DNA of 52,620 nucleotides from Prevotellaceae bacterium UBA1726 (GCA_002316005.1 DCIM01000086.1:1-52620), one strand, 5' to 3'; shown: positions 38,195-48,172, counted from the first letter of the stretch. Notes: generated by a model not told the origin, from the letters alone. Numbers and translations are program-made.

Positions 38195-39475
38195 TTACCA
38201 AACGAACATTGGATAGTTCTTCATAGTCTCATTAACCTCACCGCGAACCTTTGCAATAACAGCCTCGTTCTCTGGGTCATTGAGAACTTCCTCAATCCAT
38301 GCTGCAATCTGAAGCATCAAGTTTTCCTTAGCACCACGAGAAGTGATTGCAGGAGTTCCGAGACGGAAACCTGATGTCTGGAATGCAGAACGAGTATCAA
38401 ATGGTACCATGTTCTTGTTGATTGTGATATCAGCAGAAACAAGTGCATTCTCTGCAACCTTACCAGTAAGATCAGGATACTTTGAACGAAGGTCTACAAG
38501 CATTGAGTGGTTGTCGGTACCACCACTAACGATAGTGAAACCACGACGAGAAAGTTCGTCTGCAAGTACAGCAGCATTCTTCTTTACCTGCTTTGCATAC
38601 TCCTTGAACTCAGGCTTGAGAGCCTCACCAAAAGCAACAGCCTTAGCAGCAATGACATGCTCAAGAGGACCACCCTGCTGACCTGGGAATACAGCAGAAT
38701 TGAGCAACTGACTCATCATCTTGACTACACCCTTTGGAGTTGTGTAACCCCAAGGATTCTCGAAGTCCTTACCCATGAGGATGATACCACCACGAGGACC
38801 ACGAAGAGTCTTGTGAGTTGTAGAAGTAACGATATGAGCATACTTCACAGGGTTATCGAGAAGACCTGCTGCAATAAGACCTGCAGGATGTGCCATATCA
38901 ACCATGAAGAGAGCACCTACCTCATCAGCAATTTTACGCATACGAGCATAATCCCACTCACGGCTATAAGCAGAACCGCCACCGATGATGAGCTTTGGTT
39001 TGTGCTCAAGAGCGAGACGCTCCATTTCATCATAGTCAACACGGCCAGTTTCCTTGTTGAGGTTATAACCGATAGGATTGTAGAGAATACCAGAAGTGTT
39101 TACAAGCGAACCGTGAGAGAGATGGCCACCATGGTCGAGATTCAAGCCCATGAAAGTATCACCTGGCTTCAACACAGCAAGCATAACAGCTGCATTAGCC
39201 TGTGCACCAGAGTGTGGCTGAACATTTGCATACTCAGCACCAAAGAGTTCACAAACACGGTCGATTGCGAGTTGCTCAACCTTGTCGACAACCTGGCAAC
39301 CACCATAATAACGCTTACCAGGATAACCCTCAGCATACTTGTTAGTAAGGCAAGAGCCCATAGCTGCCATTACTTCGTCACTTACAGAGTTCTCTGAAGC
39401 AATAAGTTCAATACCACGCTGTTGACGCTGGTGTTCCTGTTCGATAAGATCGAAAATTAATTGATCTCTTTTCAT
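38195..39475 (-). CDS. glyA: Serine hydroxymethyltransferase
   Basis: A 426-residue PLP enzyme that converts serine plus tetrahydrofolate to glycine plus methylene-THF. Seen: SENSVSDEVMAAMGS near 27-41, NVQPHSGAQANAAV near 84-97, GGGSAYSREWD near 164, DMAHPAGLIAAG near 193-204, and the PLP lysine in STTHKTLRGPRGG near 216-228. Length and motifs are standard. It is the last gene of the minus-strand run that starts at dapA, 21 bp after a TPR protein, with a strong terminator at 38131-38166. Confidence 0.97.
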   Translation of the reverse strand: MKRDQLIFDLIEQEHQRQQRGIELIASENSVSDEVMAAMGSCLTNKYAEGYPGKRYYGGCQVVDKVEQLAIDRVCELFGAEYANVQPHSGAQANAAVMLAVLKPGDTFMGLNLDHGGHLSHGSLVNTSGILYNPIGYNLNKETGRVDYDEMERLALEHKPKLIIGGGSAYSREWDYARMRKIADEVGALFMVDMAHPAGLIAAGLLDNPVKYAHIVTSTTHKTLRGPRGGIILMGKDFENPWGYTTPKGVVKMMSQLLNSAVFPGQQGGPLEHVIAAKAVAFGEALKPEFKEYAKQVKKNAAVLADELSRRGFTIVSGGTDNHSMLVDLRSKYPDLTGKVAENALVSADITINKNMVPFDTRSAFQTSGFRLGTPAITSRGAKENLMLQIAAWIEEVLNDPENEAVIAKVRGEVNETMKNYPMFVW

Positions 39476-39496
39476 TGTTGTTTAAAATTAGTAGTA

Positions 39497-40168
39497 TTAT
39501 TTAGTTAACTTATAAAAATCCAATAAATTTGATTTTGAAACGCCCAATTTAACAAGTCTGTCGAGGTCTTCACGAGCCTCAGCCTTGAGCCCTGCCTTTA
39601 TACGAGCATCAACTCTTGAGAGAAGATAATCCGTATTTTCTGGTTCAAGAAGCAATGCCTGACTATAATCATAATCGGCTAATTCGTACATTTCCCTTTC
39701 AACTTCCACACCAGCACGAGCAGCAAAAGCCTCACTACGACTTGGATAACGCTCACAAAGGGTATTCAACAAGTCGAGTGCCTCAGTGAAATGCTTATCC
39801 TTCTGATTGAGCAGTGCCAGACCCAGCGATGCTTCAAAGTTTCCAGGAATTATTACGAGAAGATTCTGATAGTCAAGACGGGCAAATTTATAGCGGCCAA
39901 GTTTTTCATTGACATAAGCCCTGTAATACAAGGCCGCTATATTATTCTTGTCAAGTTTGAGTACATAGTCATATTCCGAACGGGCATAGTCCCATTGTTC
40001 AAGTTGCAGATTCCATGATGCCTTCTTCAATCTGAGATCGATTGAATCGGGATGATAAGCAAGGCAATCCGAAGCAACAGCAAGACTGTCGCGTAATTCT
40101 TTTGGAGATTGAGCACTTACACCCAATGAACAAAAGAGGAATATGGCTACTGCAAGTTTATTCATCAA
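39497..40168 (-). CDS. Exported TPR-repeat protein
   Basis: A 223-residue protein with a signal peptide (MMNKLAVAIFLFCSLGVSAQ) and at least four tetratricopeptide-like helical pairs: WNLQLEQWDYARSEYDYVL, YVNEKLGRYKFARLDYQNLL, LALLNQKDKHFTEALDLLN and AGVEVEREMYELADYDYSQA. TPRs are protein-binding scaffolds. The function is unknown; it lies between leuB and glyA, apparently in the same operon but without an obvious metabolic link. Confidence 0.83.
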   Translation of the reverse strand: MMNKLAVAIFLFCSLGVSAQSPKELRDSLAVASDCLAYHPDSIDLRLKKASWNLQLEQWDYARSEYDYVLKLDKNNIAALYYRAYVNEKLGRYKFARLDYQNLLVIIPGNFEASLGLALLNQKDKHFTEALDLLNTLCERYPSRSEAFAARAGVEVEREMYELADYDYSQALLLEPENTDYLLSRVDARIKAGLKAEAREDLDRLVKLGVSKSNLLDFYKLTK

Positions 40169-40217
40169 TTATACATCTAAGACTCTATACTGAGTCAAAA
40201 AGTTACAAATTGAAAGT

Positions 40218-41300
40218 TTACTTTTTGTTAATATAATCAACGATCCAAGCACCAACTTCCTTTGTGCCATATTTCTCACCACCTTCAACCTGAATTTCTG
40301 GAGTACGGACATTCTGATCGAGAGAAGCGTTTACAGCCTCACGAACCAATGATCCTTCTTCCTTAAGGTCGAAGTATTCAAAAAGCATAGCAACAGAAAG
40401 AATCTGTGCAAGAGGATTAGCAATATTCAAGCCCTTTCCCTGTGGCCATGAGCCATGAATTGGTTCAAAGACAGGAGTTGAAGAACCTGTAGAAGCAGAA
40501 GGAAGAAGACCCATAGAACCTGTGATGCATGAACCCTCATCTGTAAGAATATCACCAAAGGTGTTCTCTGTGACCATAACATCGAAGAACTTAGGATCCT
40601 GGATCATACGCATTGCAGCATTGTCGACATACATATAATCAGTAGTCACATCAGGATACTGCTTTTCAATTTCCTGAGCGACCTTACGCCACAAACGAGA
40701 AGACGCCAGCACATTTGCCTTGTCAACTACTGTCAGGTGATTACGACGCTGACGAGCATACTGATATGCGACATGAAGAATTCGCTCTACCTCATGACGA
40801 GAGTAATAGTTTGTATCAAGTGCGTCTTCCTCACCAATCTCTGAATTCATTGTTGGTTCCTGCTTCTGACCAAAGTACATACCACCAGTAAGTTCACGAA
40901 TACAAATGAAATCTGCACCACGAACGAGTTCGTCCTTCAATGGTGATTTATGAACCAGACAATCGAATGTTGTTACAGGACGAATGTTTGCAAACAAACC
41001 AAGTTTCTTACGCATTGCAAGAAGACCCTGCTCTGGACGAACCTTTGCAGTTGGATTGTTATCAAACTTTGGATCGCCAACACTTGCGAAAAGAACAGCA
41101 TCAGCCTCCTCACAAATCTGGAAAGTCTCCTCTGGGAATGGGTCACCCACCTCATCAATAGCATGTGCTCCACAAAGAGCCTCTTTATAACTTACTTCGT
41201 GACCAAACTTCTTTGCAACAGCATCGAGAACGGCAACACCCTGTTCCATAATCTCTGGTCCGATACCATCACCGGCCAGAACTGCAATCTTCAAATTCAT
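40218..41300 (-). CDS. leuB: 3-isopropylmalate dehydrogenase
   Basis: A 360-residue NAD-dependent enzyme that oxidises and decarboxylates 3-isopropylmalate in leucine synthesis, and can act on methylmalate in the citramalate route. Seen: AGDGIGPEIMEQG (9-21), ICIRELTGGMYFG near 131-143 (substrate binding), VDKANVL near 191 (Lys), NTFGDILTDEGS near 239-250 (metal Asp) and EPIHGSWP near 278-285 (NAD binding). Length is standard. It follows the leuA2-type synthase by 26 bp in the cluster dapA, leuA, leuC, leuD, leuA2, leuB. Confidence 0.97.
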   Translation of the reverse strand: MNLKIAVLAGDGIGPEIMEQGVAVLDAVAKKFGHEVSYKEALCGAHAIDEVGDPFPEETFQICEEADAVLFASVGDPKFDNNPTAKVRPEQGLLAMRKKLGLFANIRPVTTFDCLVHKSPLKDELVRGADFICIRELTGGMYFGQKQEPTMNSEIGEEDALDTNYYSRHEVERILHVAYQYARQRRNHLTVVDKANVLASSRLWRKVAQEIEKQYPDVTTDYMYVDNAAMRMIQDPKFFDVMVTENTFGDILTDEGSCITGSMGLLPSASTGSSTPVFEPIHGSWPQGKGLNIANPLAQILSVAMLFEYFDLKEEGSLVREAVNASLDQNVRTPEIQVEGGEKYGTKEVGAWIVDYINKK

Positions 41301-41326
41301 AATAATATAGTTTTTATCTTTATACC

Positions 41327-42892
41327 TTATTTATAATAATATGCTTTTTCCTCATAATAAGTCTCAATGAGATTAAGCATCTTTATTGTAGCCTTCATTG
41401 CGGCCTCTGTCTGGTCAGCATCAAGGGCATGAGTACGAAGCAATCGCCCATCGTATTCCCACTCAATACTTGTCTGAACCAAAGCGTCGGTTCTACCTCC
41501 AGGTGGAATTGTTACATTATAATTAGACAACCAAGGGAAATGGCGATCAAGTTTATTCTTATAGATATGGCGAATGCAACGCATGAAAGCATCATACTGT
41601 CCGTCACCCGTAGCTGTTTCCTCATAAACATTACCGTTCACCTCAAGTTGTACAGAAGCAACAGGTTTTAGACCAAATGCCGTAGAAACCATATAACTCT
41701 TCAGCACTACCTTATCTTCGAGAGTGGTATGCTTAAGCACATCGTTAACGATATAAGGAAGATCATCTTGAGTAACAAGTTCTTTCTTATCTCCAAGTTC
41801 GATAATTCTGGCAGTAACCTTCTTCATTGCTTCCTCAGAAAGGTCAAGACCAAGTTCTTCAAGATTCTTACGGATATTAGCCTTTCCTGAAGATTTTCCA
41901 AGGGCATATTCACGCTTACGACCAAAACGCTCAGGAAGGAGGTCGTTCTGATAAAGGCCATTCTTATTGTCACCATCAGCATGAACACCTGCAACCTGAG
42001 TAAACACGGAGCTACCAACGATAGGTTTGTTTGGTGGAATCGCAATGCCTGAGTAACTCTCAACAAGATGACTCACTTCATTGAGTTTCTCTTCATTAAC
42101 ATTAGTAATGGCGTTAAAGTGGTCTTTCAAAATAGCCTGAACAGATGCGAGAGGAGCATTACCAGCTCGTTCACCAAGACCATTGATTGATGTATGCAAT
42201 CCCTTTGCACCGCTCAAAACAGCACCAAGGACATTAGACACTGCAAGATCATAATCGTTGTGAGCATGGAAATCGAAATGAACATCAGGATAGCGACGAA
42301 CCATCTTGCGGAAGAACTCTATGACCTGAAGCGGATTAAGAATTCCGAGTGTATCAGGGAGCATAAATCTCTTCACACCATAATCCTTCAACGCATCCAT
42401 TACTTGGAAGACATATTCTGGAGAATCCTTCATTCCACCCGACCAATCCTCAAGATAGAGGTTTACATCAAAATTACGCGATTGTGCATTCTTGATAACC
42501 TCAATGACATCGGAGATATGTTCCTCTGGCGTCTTCTGCAACTGACCGACACAATGACGATAAGAGCCTTTCATGAGGAGGTTGATGACACGACCACCTG
42601 CTCGTTCAATCCAATCAAGCGATTTGTTTCCATCAACAAAGCCAAGTATCTCAACTTTGTTGATATGGCCTCTGCGTTGAGCCCAACTGCAAATACTCTG
42701 CACAGCCTCAAATTCTCCTTCAGAAACACGAGCAGAAGCTACCTCTACCCTATCAACGCACAATTCCTCCAACAAGAGTCGTGCAATCTGCAACTTCTCG
42801 TGTGGGAGGAAAGACACACCGCTGGTTTGCTCACCATCGCGGAGTGTTGTGTCCATTATTTCAATAGAAGAATAATTATCTTTTTGACTCAT
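41327..42892 (-). CDS. Second alpha-isopropylmalate/citramalate synthase-type enzyme (LeuA2/CimA-like)
   Basis: A 521-residue member of the IPMS/citramalate synthase family. The catalytic HMGL-like barrel is complete (DTTLRDGEQTSGVSF at 14-28, then HAHNDYDLAVSN, GLGERAGNAPL, AGVHADGDNKNGLYQ). A C-terminal regulatory-type domain follows at about 400-521 (SVQLEVNGNVYEETATGDGQ). A canonical leuA is also in this operon, so this paralogue probably makes (R)-citramalate from pyruvate for isoleucine, using leuCD and leuB for the later steps; this is inference. It overlaps leuD by 17 bp and precedes leuB by 26 bp. Confidence 0.88.
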   Translation of the reverse strand: MSQKDNYSSIEIMDTTLRDGEQTSGVSFLPHEKLQIARLLLEELCVDRVEVASARVSEGEFEAVQSICSWAQRRGHINKVEILGFVDGNKSLDWIERAGGRVINLLMKGSYRHCVGQLQKTPEEHISDVIEVIKNAQSRNFDVNLYLEDWSGGMKDSPEYVFQVMDALKDYGVKRFMLPDTLGILNPLQVIEFFRKMVRRYPDVHFDFHAHNDYDLAVSNVLGAVLSGAKGLHTSINGLGERAGNAPLASVQAILKDHFNAITNVNEEKLNEVSHLVESYSGIAIPPNKPIVGSSVFTQVAGVHADGDNKNGLYQNDLLPERFGRKREYALGKSSGKANIRKNLEELGLDLSEEAMKKVTARIIELGDKKELVTQDDLPYIVNDVLKHTTLEDKVVLKSYMVSTAFGLKPVASVQLEVNGNVYEETATGDGQYDAFMRCIRHIYKNKLDRHFPWLSNYNVTIPPGGRTDALVQTSIEWEYDGRLLRTHALDADQTEAAMKATIKMLNLIETYYEEKAYYYK

Positions 42893-43493
42893 AGAGTTCT
42901 ATCTTGTCTGTATTTGAGAGCAAGAAATCAATATCATCATATGCATTCATGAGACAATACTTCTTGTAAGAGTTTATCTCAAAATGCTCAGAATTGCCTG
43001 TAGTGAGATTTGTAACGGTCTGATTTTGAACATCAACCTTTACCTCTGCTTTTGGATTTGACTTGACAGTTTCAAACAACTCCAACTGGAACTCACGACT
43101 TACAATAACAGGAAGTACAAAGCAATTGAGGAGGTTGTTGCGATGGATGTCAGCAAAAGAATTACTGATAACAACACGAACGCCAAAACCGGCAATTGCC
43201 CATGCTGCATGTTCACGACTTGAACCACTACCCCAGTTCTGTCCACCGATAATGATCTCATGAATACCCTTCTTTGGTTCCTCGCTGTACTCTGGTTTAT
43301 TCATTACAAAGTCAGCAACTGGTTCATTGTTGGCATTATATCTCAAGTCATGCATGAAAGCATCGCCATAGAACTTAGGATCACGAGTTGTGAATGCCAA
43401 ATAACGAGCAGGTATGATATTATCGGTATTGTTGTTGTCAATCTCAATTGGTATGCAGGTTGACTGAATTATATCAAATTTTTCTTTAGCCAT
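42876..43493 (-). CDS. leuD: 3-isopropylmalate dehydratase small subunit
   Basis: A 205-residue small subunit of isopropylmalate isomerase, the swivel domain that closes the LeuC active site. Seen: PARYLAFTTRDPKFYGDAFM near 28-47, GGQNWGSGSSREHAAWA (77-93, the substrate Ser/Arg loop) and VVISNSFADIHRNNLLNC near 102-119. It lies 28 bp downstream of leuC and overlaps the second synthase by 17 bp, so translation is likely coupled. Confidence 0.95.
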   Translation of the reverse strand: MAKEKFDIIQSTCIPIEIDNNNTDNIIPARYLAFTTRDPKFYGDAFMHDLRYNANNEPVADFVMNKPEYSEEPKKGIHEIIIGGQNWGSGSSREHAAWAIAGFGVRVVISNSFADIHRNNLLNCFVLPVIVSREFQLELFETVKSNPKAEVKVDVQNQTVTNLTTGNSEHFEINSYKKYCLMNAYDDIDFLLSNTDKIELYESKR

Positions 43494-43521
43494 AATATTC
43501 TTTCTTTTTTGCTTTGGAATT

Positions 43522-44910
43522 TTAGAGCTTTCTTGGATCTGTTACTACACCTGTAATTGCAGAAGCTGCTACAACAAGAGGGGAAGCAAGGATGGTGCGA
43601 GCACCAGGTCCCTGACGACCTACGAAATTACGATTACTTGTAGATATAGCCAATTTTCCTGCAGGCACCTTATCAGGGTTCATTGCAAGACATGCCGAGC
43701 AAGAAGGCAAACGGAGTTCAAATCCGGCTTCCTCAAGAATCTTATCAATACCCTCATCAATAATCTGCTTGCGAACAAGCCAAGAACCAGGAACAAGCCA
43801 TGCTACGACATCAGGATTCTTCTGCTTGCCTTTTACAACAGATGCAAATGCGCGGAAGTCCTCAATACGTCCGTTTGTACAAGCACCAAGGAAACAATAA
43901 TCAACAGGATGGCCTTCGAGTTTCTCTCCTGGTCGGAACTGCATATAATCAAGCATTCCGAGGAACTGAGCATGCTGCGACTCTGGCATTTCCTCCAAGG
44001 TAGGAATACACTCATCGATAGCGATACCAGCTCCAGGATTTGTGCCGTATGTAAGACGAGGTTTAATATCCTCTGCACGATAAGACACTTCCATATCAAA
44101 TACTGCGTCATCATCAGAGCGCAATGTCTTCCAGTAAGCAACAGCCTTATCCCAATCCTCACCCTTTGGGGCATATTCGCGTCCCTTGATATATTCAAAG
44201 GTTGTCTCGTCAGGAGCAATAATACCAGCACGAGAACCCATCTCAATAGAGAGATTACTCAAAGTGAGACGGCCCTCCATCGAGAGATTGCGGATTGTAG
44301 AACCAGCATACTCAACAACATACCCAGTAGCACCTGATGTCGTCATCTGAGCCATGATATAGAGTGCTATGTCCTTTGCTGTAACGCCAGGTTGTAATTC
44401 ACCGTCAATATTGATACGCATTGACTTTGGCTTTGCCTGAAGGATACACTGAGAAGCAAGCACCTCAGCAACCTCACTTGTACCTATACCCATAGCAAGA
44501 GCACCAACGGCACCATGAGTAGAAGTATGAGAGTCACCACATACGATTGTCATTCCAGGAAGAGAAAGAGCCTTCTCTGGACCTACAACATGAATGATGC
44601 CATTGTCCTTTGAACCCATAGCAAAATGAGTAATGCCAAACTCTTCGCAGTTACGAGCAAGAGTTTCTACCTGCTTTCTGCCAATAGGATCATTAATTAC
44701 CTCCTGTTGATCAGAAGGAGTATTATGATCAGGCATTGCATAAACATGATCAGGACGGAACACCTTGATGCCTTTGTCGCGAAGTGTGTCAAACGCCTGT
44801 GGACTTGTCACCTCATGAGCATAGAGGCGATCAATGTATAATTGTGTAGGACCGTCTTCAATGTTCTGAACAACATGAGCGTCCCAAATCTTATCAAATA
44901 ATGTATTCAT
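43522..44910 (-). CDS. leuC: 3-isopropylmalate dehydratase large subunit
   Basis: A 462-residue aconitase-fold Fe-S enzyme that isomerises 2- to 3-isopropylmalate. Seen: DHNTPSDQ near 61, VCGDSHTSTHGAVGALAMGI near 128-147, the first cluster Cys in LGACTNGRIEDFRA near 342-355, and the pair CSACLAMNPD near 403-412, giving the three 4Fe-4S ligands. It works as a heterodimer with leuD, which follows by 28 bp, and follows leuA by 45 bp. Confidence 0.97.
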   Translation of the reverse strand: MNTLFDKIWDAHVVQNIEDGPTQLYIDRLYAHEVTSPQAFDTLRDKGIKVFRPDHVYAMPDHNTPSDQQEVINDPIGRKQVETLARNCEEFGITHFAMGSKDNGIIHVVGPEKALSLPGMTIVCGDSHTSTHGAVGALAMGIGTSEVAEVLASQCILQAKPKSMRINIDGELQPGVTAKDIALYIMAQMTTSGATGYVVEYAGSTIRNLSMEGRLTLSNLSIEMGSRAGIIAPDETTFEYIKGREYAPKGEDWDKAVAYWKTLRSDDDAVFDMEVSYRAEDIKPRLTYGTNPGAGIAIDECIPTLEEMPESQHAQFLGMLDYMQFRPGEKLEGHPVDYCFLGACTNGRIEDFRAFASVVKGKQKNPDVVAWLVPGSWLVRKQIIDEGIDKILEEAGFELRLPSCSACLAMNPDKVPAGKLAISTSNRNFVGRQGPGARTILASPLVVAASAITGVVTDPRKL

Positions 44911-44955
44911 TTTTAATGTACTATGTTAATACTTCTACAATGTACAGATGTATAA

Positions 44956-46458
44956 TTAGTTCTTGAACTTGTTGATAGCATCAATGTATGCCTCCACAGA
45001 AGCCTGAACAATATCGGTGTTTGCACCAAAGCCATAATAGATTCGGCCATCGTATTCAACACTCTGATGAACCTTTGCCATATCGTTCGAACCTTTGCTT
45101 ATAGCTTGAATGGTGAACTCCTTAAGAATCATATCCTTATGTATGATTTGCTTAAGTGCAGAGATAGCTGCATCAACAGGACCATTACCTGTTGCACAAG
45201 CTTCAAACTTCTGACCAGCAATATCCAAACCGATTGCTGCTATTGAATCAACATCTCCTGTACCCGAAGACACACGGAGGAAGTCGAGCTTCACATTAGC
45301 AACGGCTGCTCGATCGGCCCCTGCAAGAATAAGGATATCGTCATCAGTAACTTCCTTCTTCTTATCAGCCAGCTTCAAGAATGATTCATAGAGTTTATCA
45401 AGCTTTTCTCCATCAACATCCACGCCATTCACATGAAGGCGGTATTTCAATGCTGCACGACCTGAGCGAGCGGTCAATACAATTGCATTATCATCAATAC
45501 CGACTTCTTTTGGATCCATGATTTCGTATGTAGATACATTTTTCAACACGCCATCCTGATGAATACCGCTTGAATGAGCGAATGCATTACGACCGACAAT
45601 CGCCTTGTTTGGCTGAACAGGCATATTCATCAAAGAGCTTACCATACGGCTTGTCGGATATATTTTTGTTGTATTGATGTTTGTCTCAATTCCAAGATCT
45701 GGATGAGTTTTGAAAATCATTGCAACTTCCTCAAGCGATGTATTACCAGCACGCTCACCAATACCATTGATTGTCACCTCTACCTGACGAGCACCACCAA
45801 GTACACCTGCAACAGTATTAGCAGTAGCCATACCGAGATCATTGTGACAATGGGTTGAAAGAATTGACTTTCCTGCAGAAAAAGCATCTACATGCTCATA
45901 GAGATACTTGATTTTCTCTTGGTATTCGTTTGGCACACGGAAACCCGTTGTATCAGGAATATTGCAGACAGTAGCACCAGCCTTGGTAACAGCATCAATG
46001 ACACGAGCAAGATACTCATTATCCGTACGACCGGCATCCTCTGCATAGAATTCAACATCCTCAACATAACGCTTTGCATACTTTACTGCAGCAACTGCAC
46101 GCTCAATAATCTCATCTGGAGTAGAATTGAACTTGTACTTGATATGAGAAGGTGAAGTTCCAATACCAGTATGAATACGCTTGTGTTTTGCATAACGCAA
46201 CGCCTCTGCAGCACAATCGATATCCTTTTCAACGGCACGAGTAAGTGCGCAGATTGTTGGCCATGTCACTGCTTTACTGATTTCTATAACAGAATTGAAA
46301 TCACCAGGACTCGAGATAGGGAATCCTGCTTCAATAACATCTACTCCAAGAGCTTCCAGTTGCTTAGCCACCTGAATCTTCTCAACTGTATTGAGCTGGC
46401 ATCCAGGCACTTGCTCACCATCTCGGAGAGTTGTGTCGAAAATAAACAATCTATCCAT
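44956..46458 (-). CDS. leuA: 2-isopropylmalate synthase
   Basis: A 500-residue enzyme that condenses acetyl-CoA with 2-oxoisovalerate, committing carbon to leucine. Seen: DTTLRDGEQVPGCQLN (8-23), HCHNDLGMATANTVAG (201-216, metal His), GERAGNTSLEEVAM and HSSGIHQDGVLKN, then a C-terminal LeuA allosteric domain at about 380-500 (ASVEAYIDAIN at the end), normally the leucine feedback site. It lies 73 bp downstream of dapA on the same strand. I see no promoter core in that gap, so readthrough from dapA is possible. Confidence 0.97.
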   Translation of the reverse strand: MDRLFIFDTTLRDGEQVPGCQLNTVEKIQVAKQLEALGVDVIEAGFPISSPGDFNSVIEISKAVTWPTICALTRAVEKDIDCAAEALRYAKHKRIHTGIGTSPSHIKYKFNSTPDEIIERAVAAVKYAKRYVEDVEFYAEDAGRTDNEYLARVIDAVTKAGATVCNIPDTTGFRVPNEYQEKIKYLYEHVDAFSAGKSILSTHCHNDLGMATANTVAGVLGGARQVEVTINGIGERAGNTSLEEVAMIFKTHPDLGIETNINTTKIYPTSRMVSSLMNMPVQPNKAIVGRNAFAHSSGIHQDGVLKNVSTYEIMDPKEVGIDDNAIVLTARSGRAALKYRLHVNGVDVDGEKLDKLYESFLKLADKKKEVTDDDILILAGADRAAVANVKLDFLRVSSGTGDVDSIAAIGLDIAGQKFEACATGNGPVDAAISALKQIIHKDMILKEFTIQAISKGSNDMAKVHQSVEYDGRIYYGFGANTDIVQASVEAYIDAINKFKN

Positions 46459-46531
46459 TTCTTTTATCTCTTATAACTTATTCTCATTTTGATCATATCG
46501 TTTCCTCAAAAGTGGAAAACAAAAAAAATAA

Positions 46532-47419
46532 TTAGATTCTCAGATCTTTCAGAATCTTTGCCATCTTCTCACGAGTTGTGATACGGGTTGGCACCAAAGG
46601 CAAGCGAAGCTCGTTCTCAATGAAACCCATCTCCGAAAGCAACGCCTTTACACCAGCCGGATTTCCATCCACAAAAAGAAGACTATACAACTCATTGAAC
46701 ATGTGATGAATCTTTCTTGCCGGCTCATACTCACCTCTGAATTCAAGGCGAATCATTCGACTAATCTCCTTTGGGAGAGCATTACCAATAACAGAAATAG
46801 CACCAGCAGCTCCACTTGCAACAGCAGAGAATGTAAGTGCATCATCACCTGATAGAACATCAAAATCTGCAGGTTTGTTCTTTATGATATCATCAATCTG
46901 TTCAAGACTACCACTCGCCTCCTTAATAGCAACAATATTCGAGAAATCTTTTGCAAGGCGTACTGTTGTCTCTGCTTTAAGATTGATACCTGTACGACCT
47001 GGAACATTGTAAAGTACAACAGGAAGTGGACTTGCTTCGGCAATCGCCTTGAAATGTTGATATAGTCCTTCTTGAGATGGTTTGTTGTAATAAGGACAAA
47101 CACTAAGGATTCCATCAATACCCTGGAAGTCACCAGTTTTGAGTTCTTCGACAATTGCAGCAGTATTATTACCACCACAACCCATCATAATTGGCAAACG
47201 ACCATTATTAACCTCTACAATAAGACTCTTAACTTTAGCCTTTTCCTCTGCTGTCAAACAAGGTGTTTCACTTGTCGTACAAAGTATGCAGAGAAAGTCC
47301 GCTCCATTTGTTATCTGAAATTCAACCAATCTTTTTAGGGCTTGATAGTCAACTGTTCCTTCAACAGTGAATGGAGTGATCATTGCCAATCCCAAACCCC
47401 TGAAAATATTACGCGCCAT
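46532..47419 (-). CDS. dapA: 4-hydroxy-tetrahydrodipicolinate synthase
   Basis: A 295-residue aldolase-class enzyme condensing pyruvate with aspartate semialdehyde, the first step of lysine/DAP synthesis. Seen: GLGLAMITPFT (8-18), CTTSETPCLTAEEK near 47-60, the catalytic Tyr in VVLYNVPGRTGI near 134-145 and the Schiff-base Lys in NIVAIKEASGSL near 156-167. Length is standard. The promoter core (minus TATCTTTG) is at 47455-47462. It leads the minus-strand amino-acid cluster and may drive leuA. Confidence 0.96.
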   Translation of the reverse strand: MARNIFRGLGLAMITPFTVEGTVDYQALKRLVEFQITNGADFLCILCTTSETPCLTAEEKAKVKSLIVEVNNGRLPIMMGCGGNNTAAIVEELKTGDFQGIDGILSVCPYYNKPSQEGLYQHFKAIAEASPLPVVLYNVPGRTGINLKAETTVRLAKDFSNIVAIKEASGSLEQIDDIIKNKPADFDVLSGDDALTFSAVASGAAGAISVIGNALPKEISRMIRLEFRGEYEPARKIHHMFNELYSLLFVDGNPAGVKALLSEMGFIENELRLPLVPTRITTREKMAKILKDLRI

Positions 47420-47454
47420 ATATAATTTGTATGTGTTTACTTATAAATTCTTTG

Positions 47455-47462
47455 CAAAGATA
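47455..47462 (-). promoter_or_regulatory. Promoter -7 element of dapA
   Basis: The minus strand reads TATCTTTG, 36 bp upstream of the dapA start codon. Confidence 0.6.
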
Positions 47463-48164
47463 CCAAAAATTCATGATATACGAAAGAAAAAGCACGGCAT
47501 TTTTTTAATATTTATAGCATTTTCAATCAAAATAATAAGAAATTAATGCTGAAACCATGATATTGATGCCAACAAAAAGTAAACAAACACCATAAGAGCA
47601 TATATTTTAGCATCCAAGAAGTTCTGTCACTTGATTACCAGTAGTGTTTGAGAATACCTTACAAAAATGTCCAAGATTTTCCAAAGAACGTATAATCCCA
47701 AATAACAACAACTCATTTTGCACTTAAGGATAAACAAAACCACAAACAGTACAAAAGCGAATGATAATGCACCAATAATTCCAATAAGAAAATCACCCTC
47801 TCAATTGCCTTTGTCAGAAACAAGGCACGTATTTCATCAGCGATTAAAGAACAACTTTCACTGTTGCAAGCCAAACAATAATTTGTCAGATATTTTCCAA
47901 CAGTATTCGCATTAATATAAAATTAGGACATTCCTTTTCAAAGAGGCAAATCCCGCCAATTATCTATGAAAGAAAAAATAAGCCGAAATCTTCTGCAAAA
48001 ATATCTTCTGCAGAAAAACCAAGAATATAAATTACAACCATTATTTTTCCCCAAAAGTATTATAATAATGGTCATTACTTAGCGTTATTGTTAAATTAAG
48101 ACATCAAAAAACACTCGAAACAAAAAAAAATTAAGAAAAATTTTATTTTTTAGAAATAAATTAC
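47463..48164. other. Long intergenic stretch between dapA and the OmpA-family gene
   Basis: No convincing gene. On the minus strand, 47627-47800 has 57 sense codons and a stop, with a hydrophobic, membrane-like reading (GALSFAFVLFVVLFILK), but no start codon other than an internal ATG, and a stop lies directly upstream. It may be a decayed small gene. Short direct repeats ATCTTCTGCA occur at 47988 and 48003. Otherwise plain A/T-rich sequence leading to the porin promoter. Confidence 0.4.
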
Positions 48165-48172
48165 TACCTTTG
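48165..48172 (+). promoter_or_regulatory. Promoter -7 element of the OmpA-family gene
   Basis: TACCTTTG, about 102 bp before the ATG. The predicted leader of about 95 nt contains a CCCC/GGGG pair (48203-48224), so a structured 5' UTR is possible. Confidence 0.7.

Noticed and set aside
47718..47915. 65-residue plus-strand frame in the dapA-OmpA gap
   Set aside because: Low-complexity Asn/Lys/Pro-rich composition, no promoter core and no recognisable domain.
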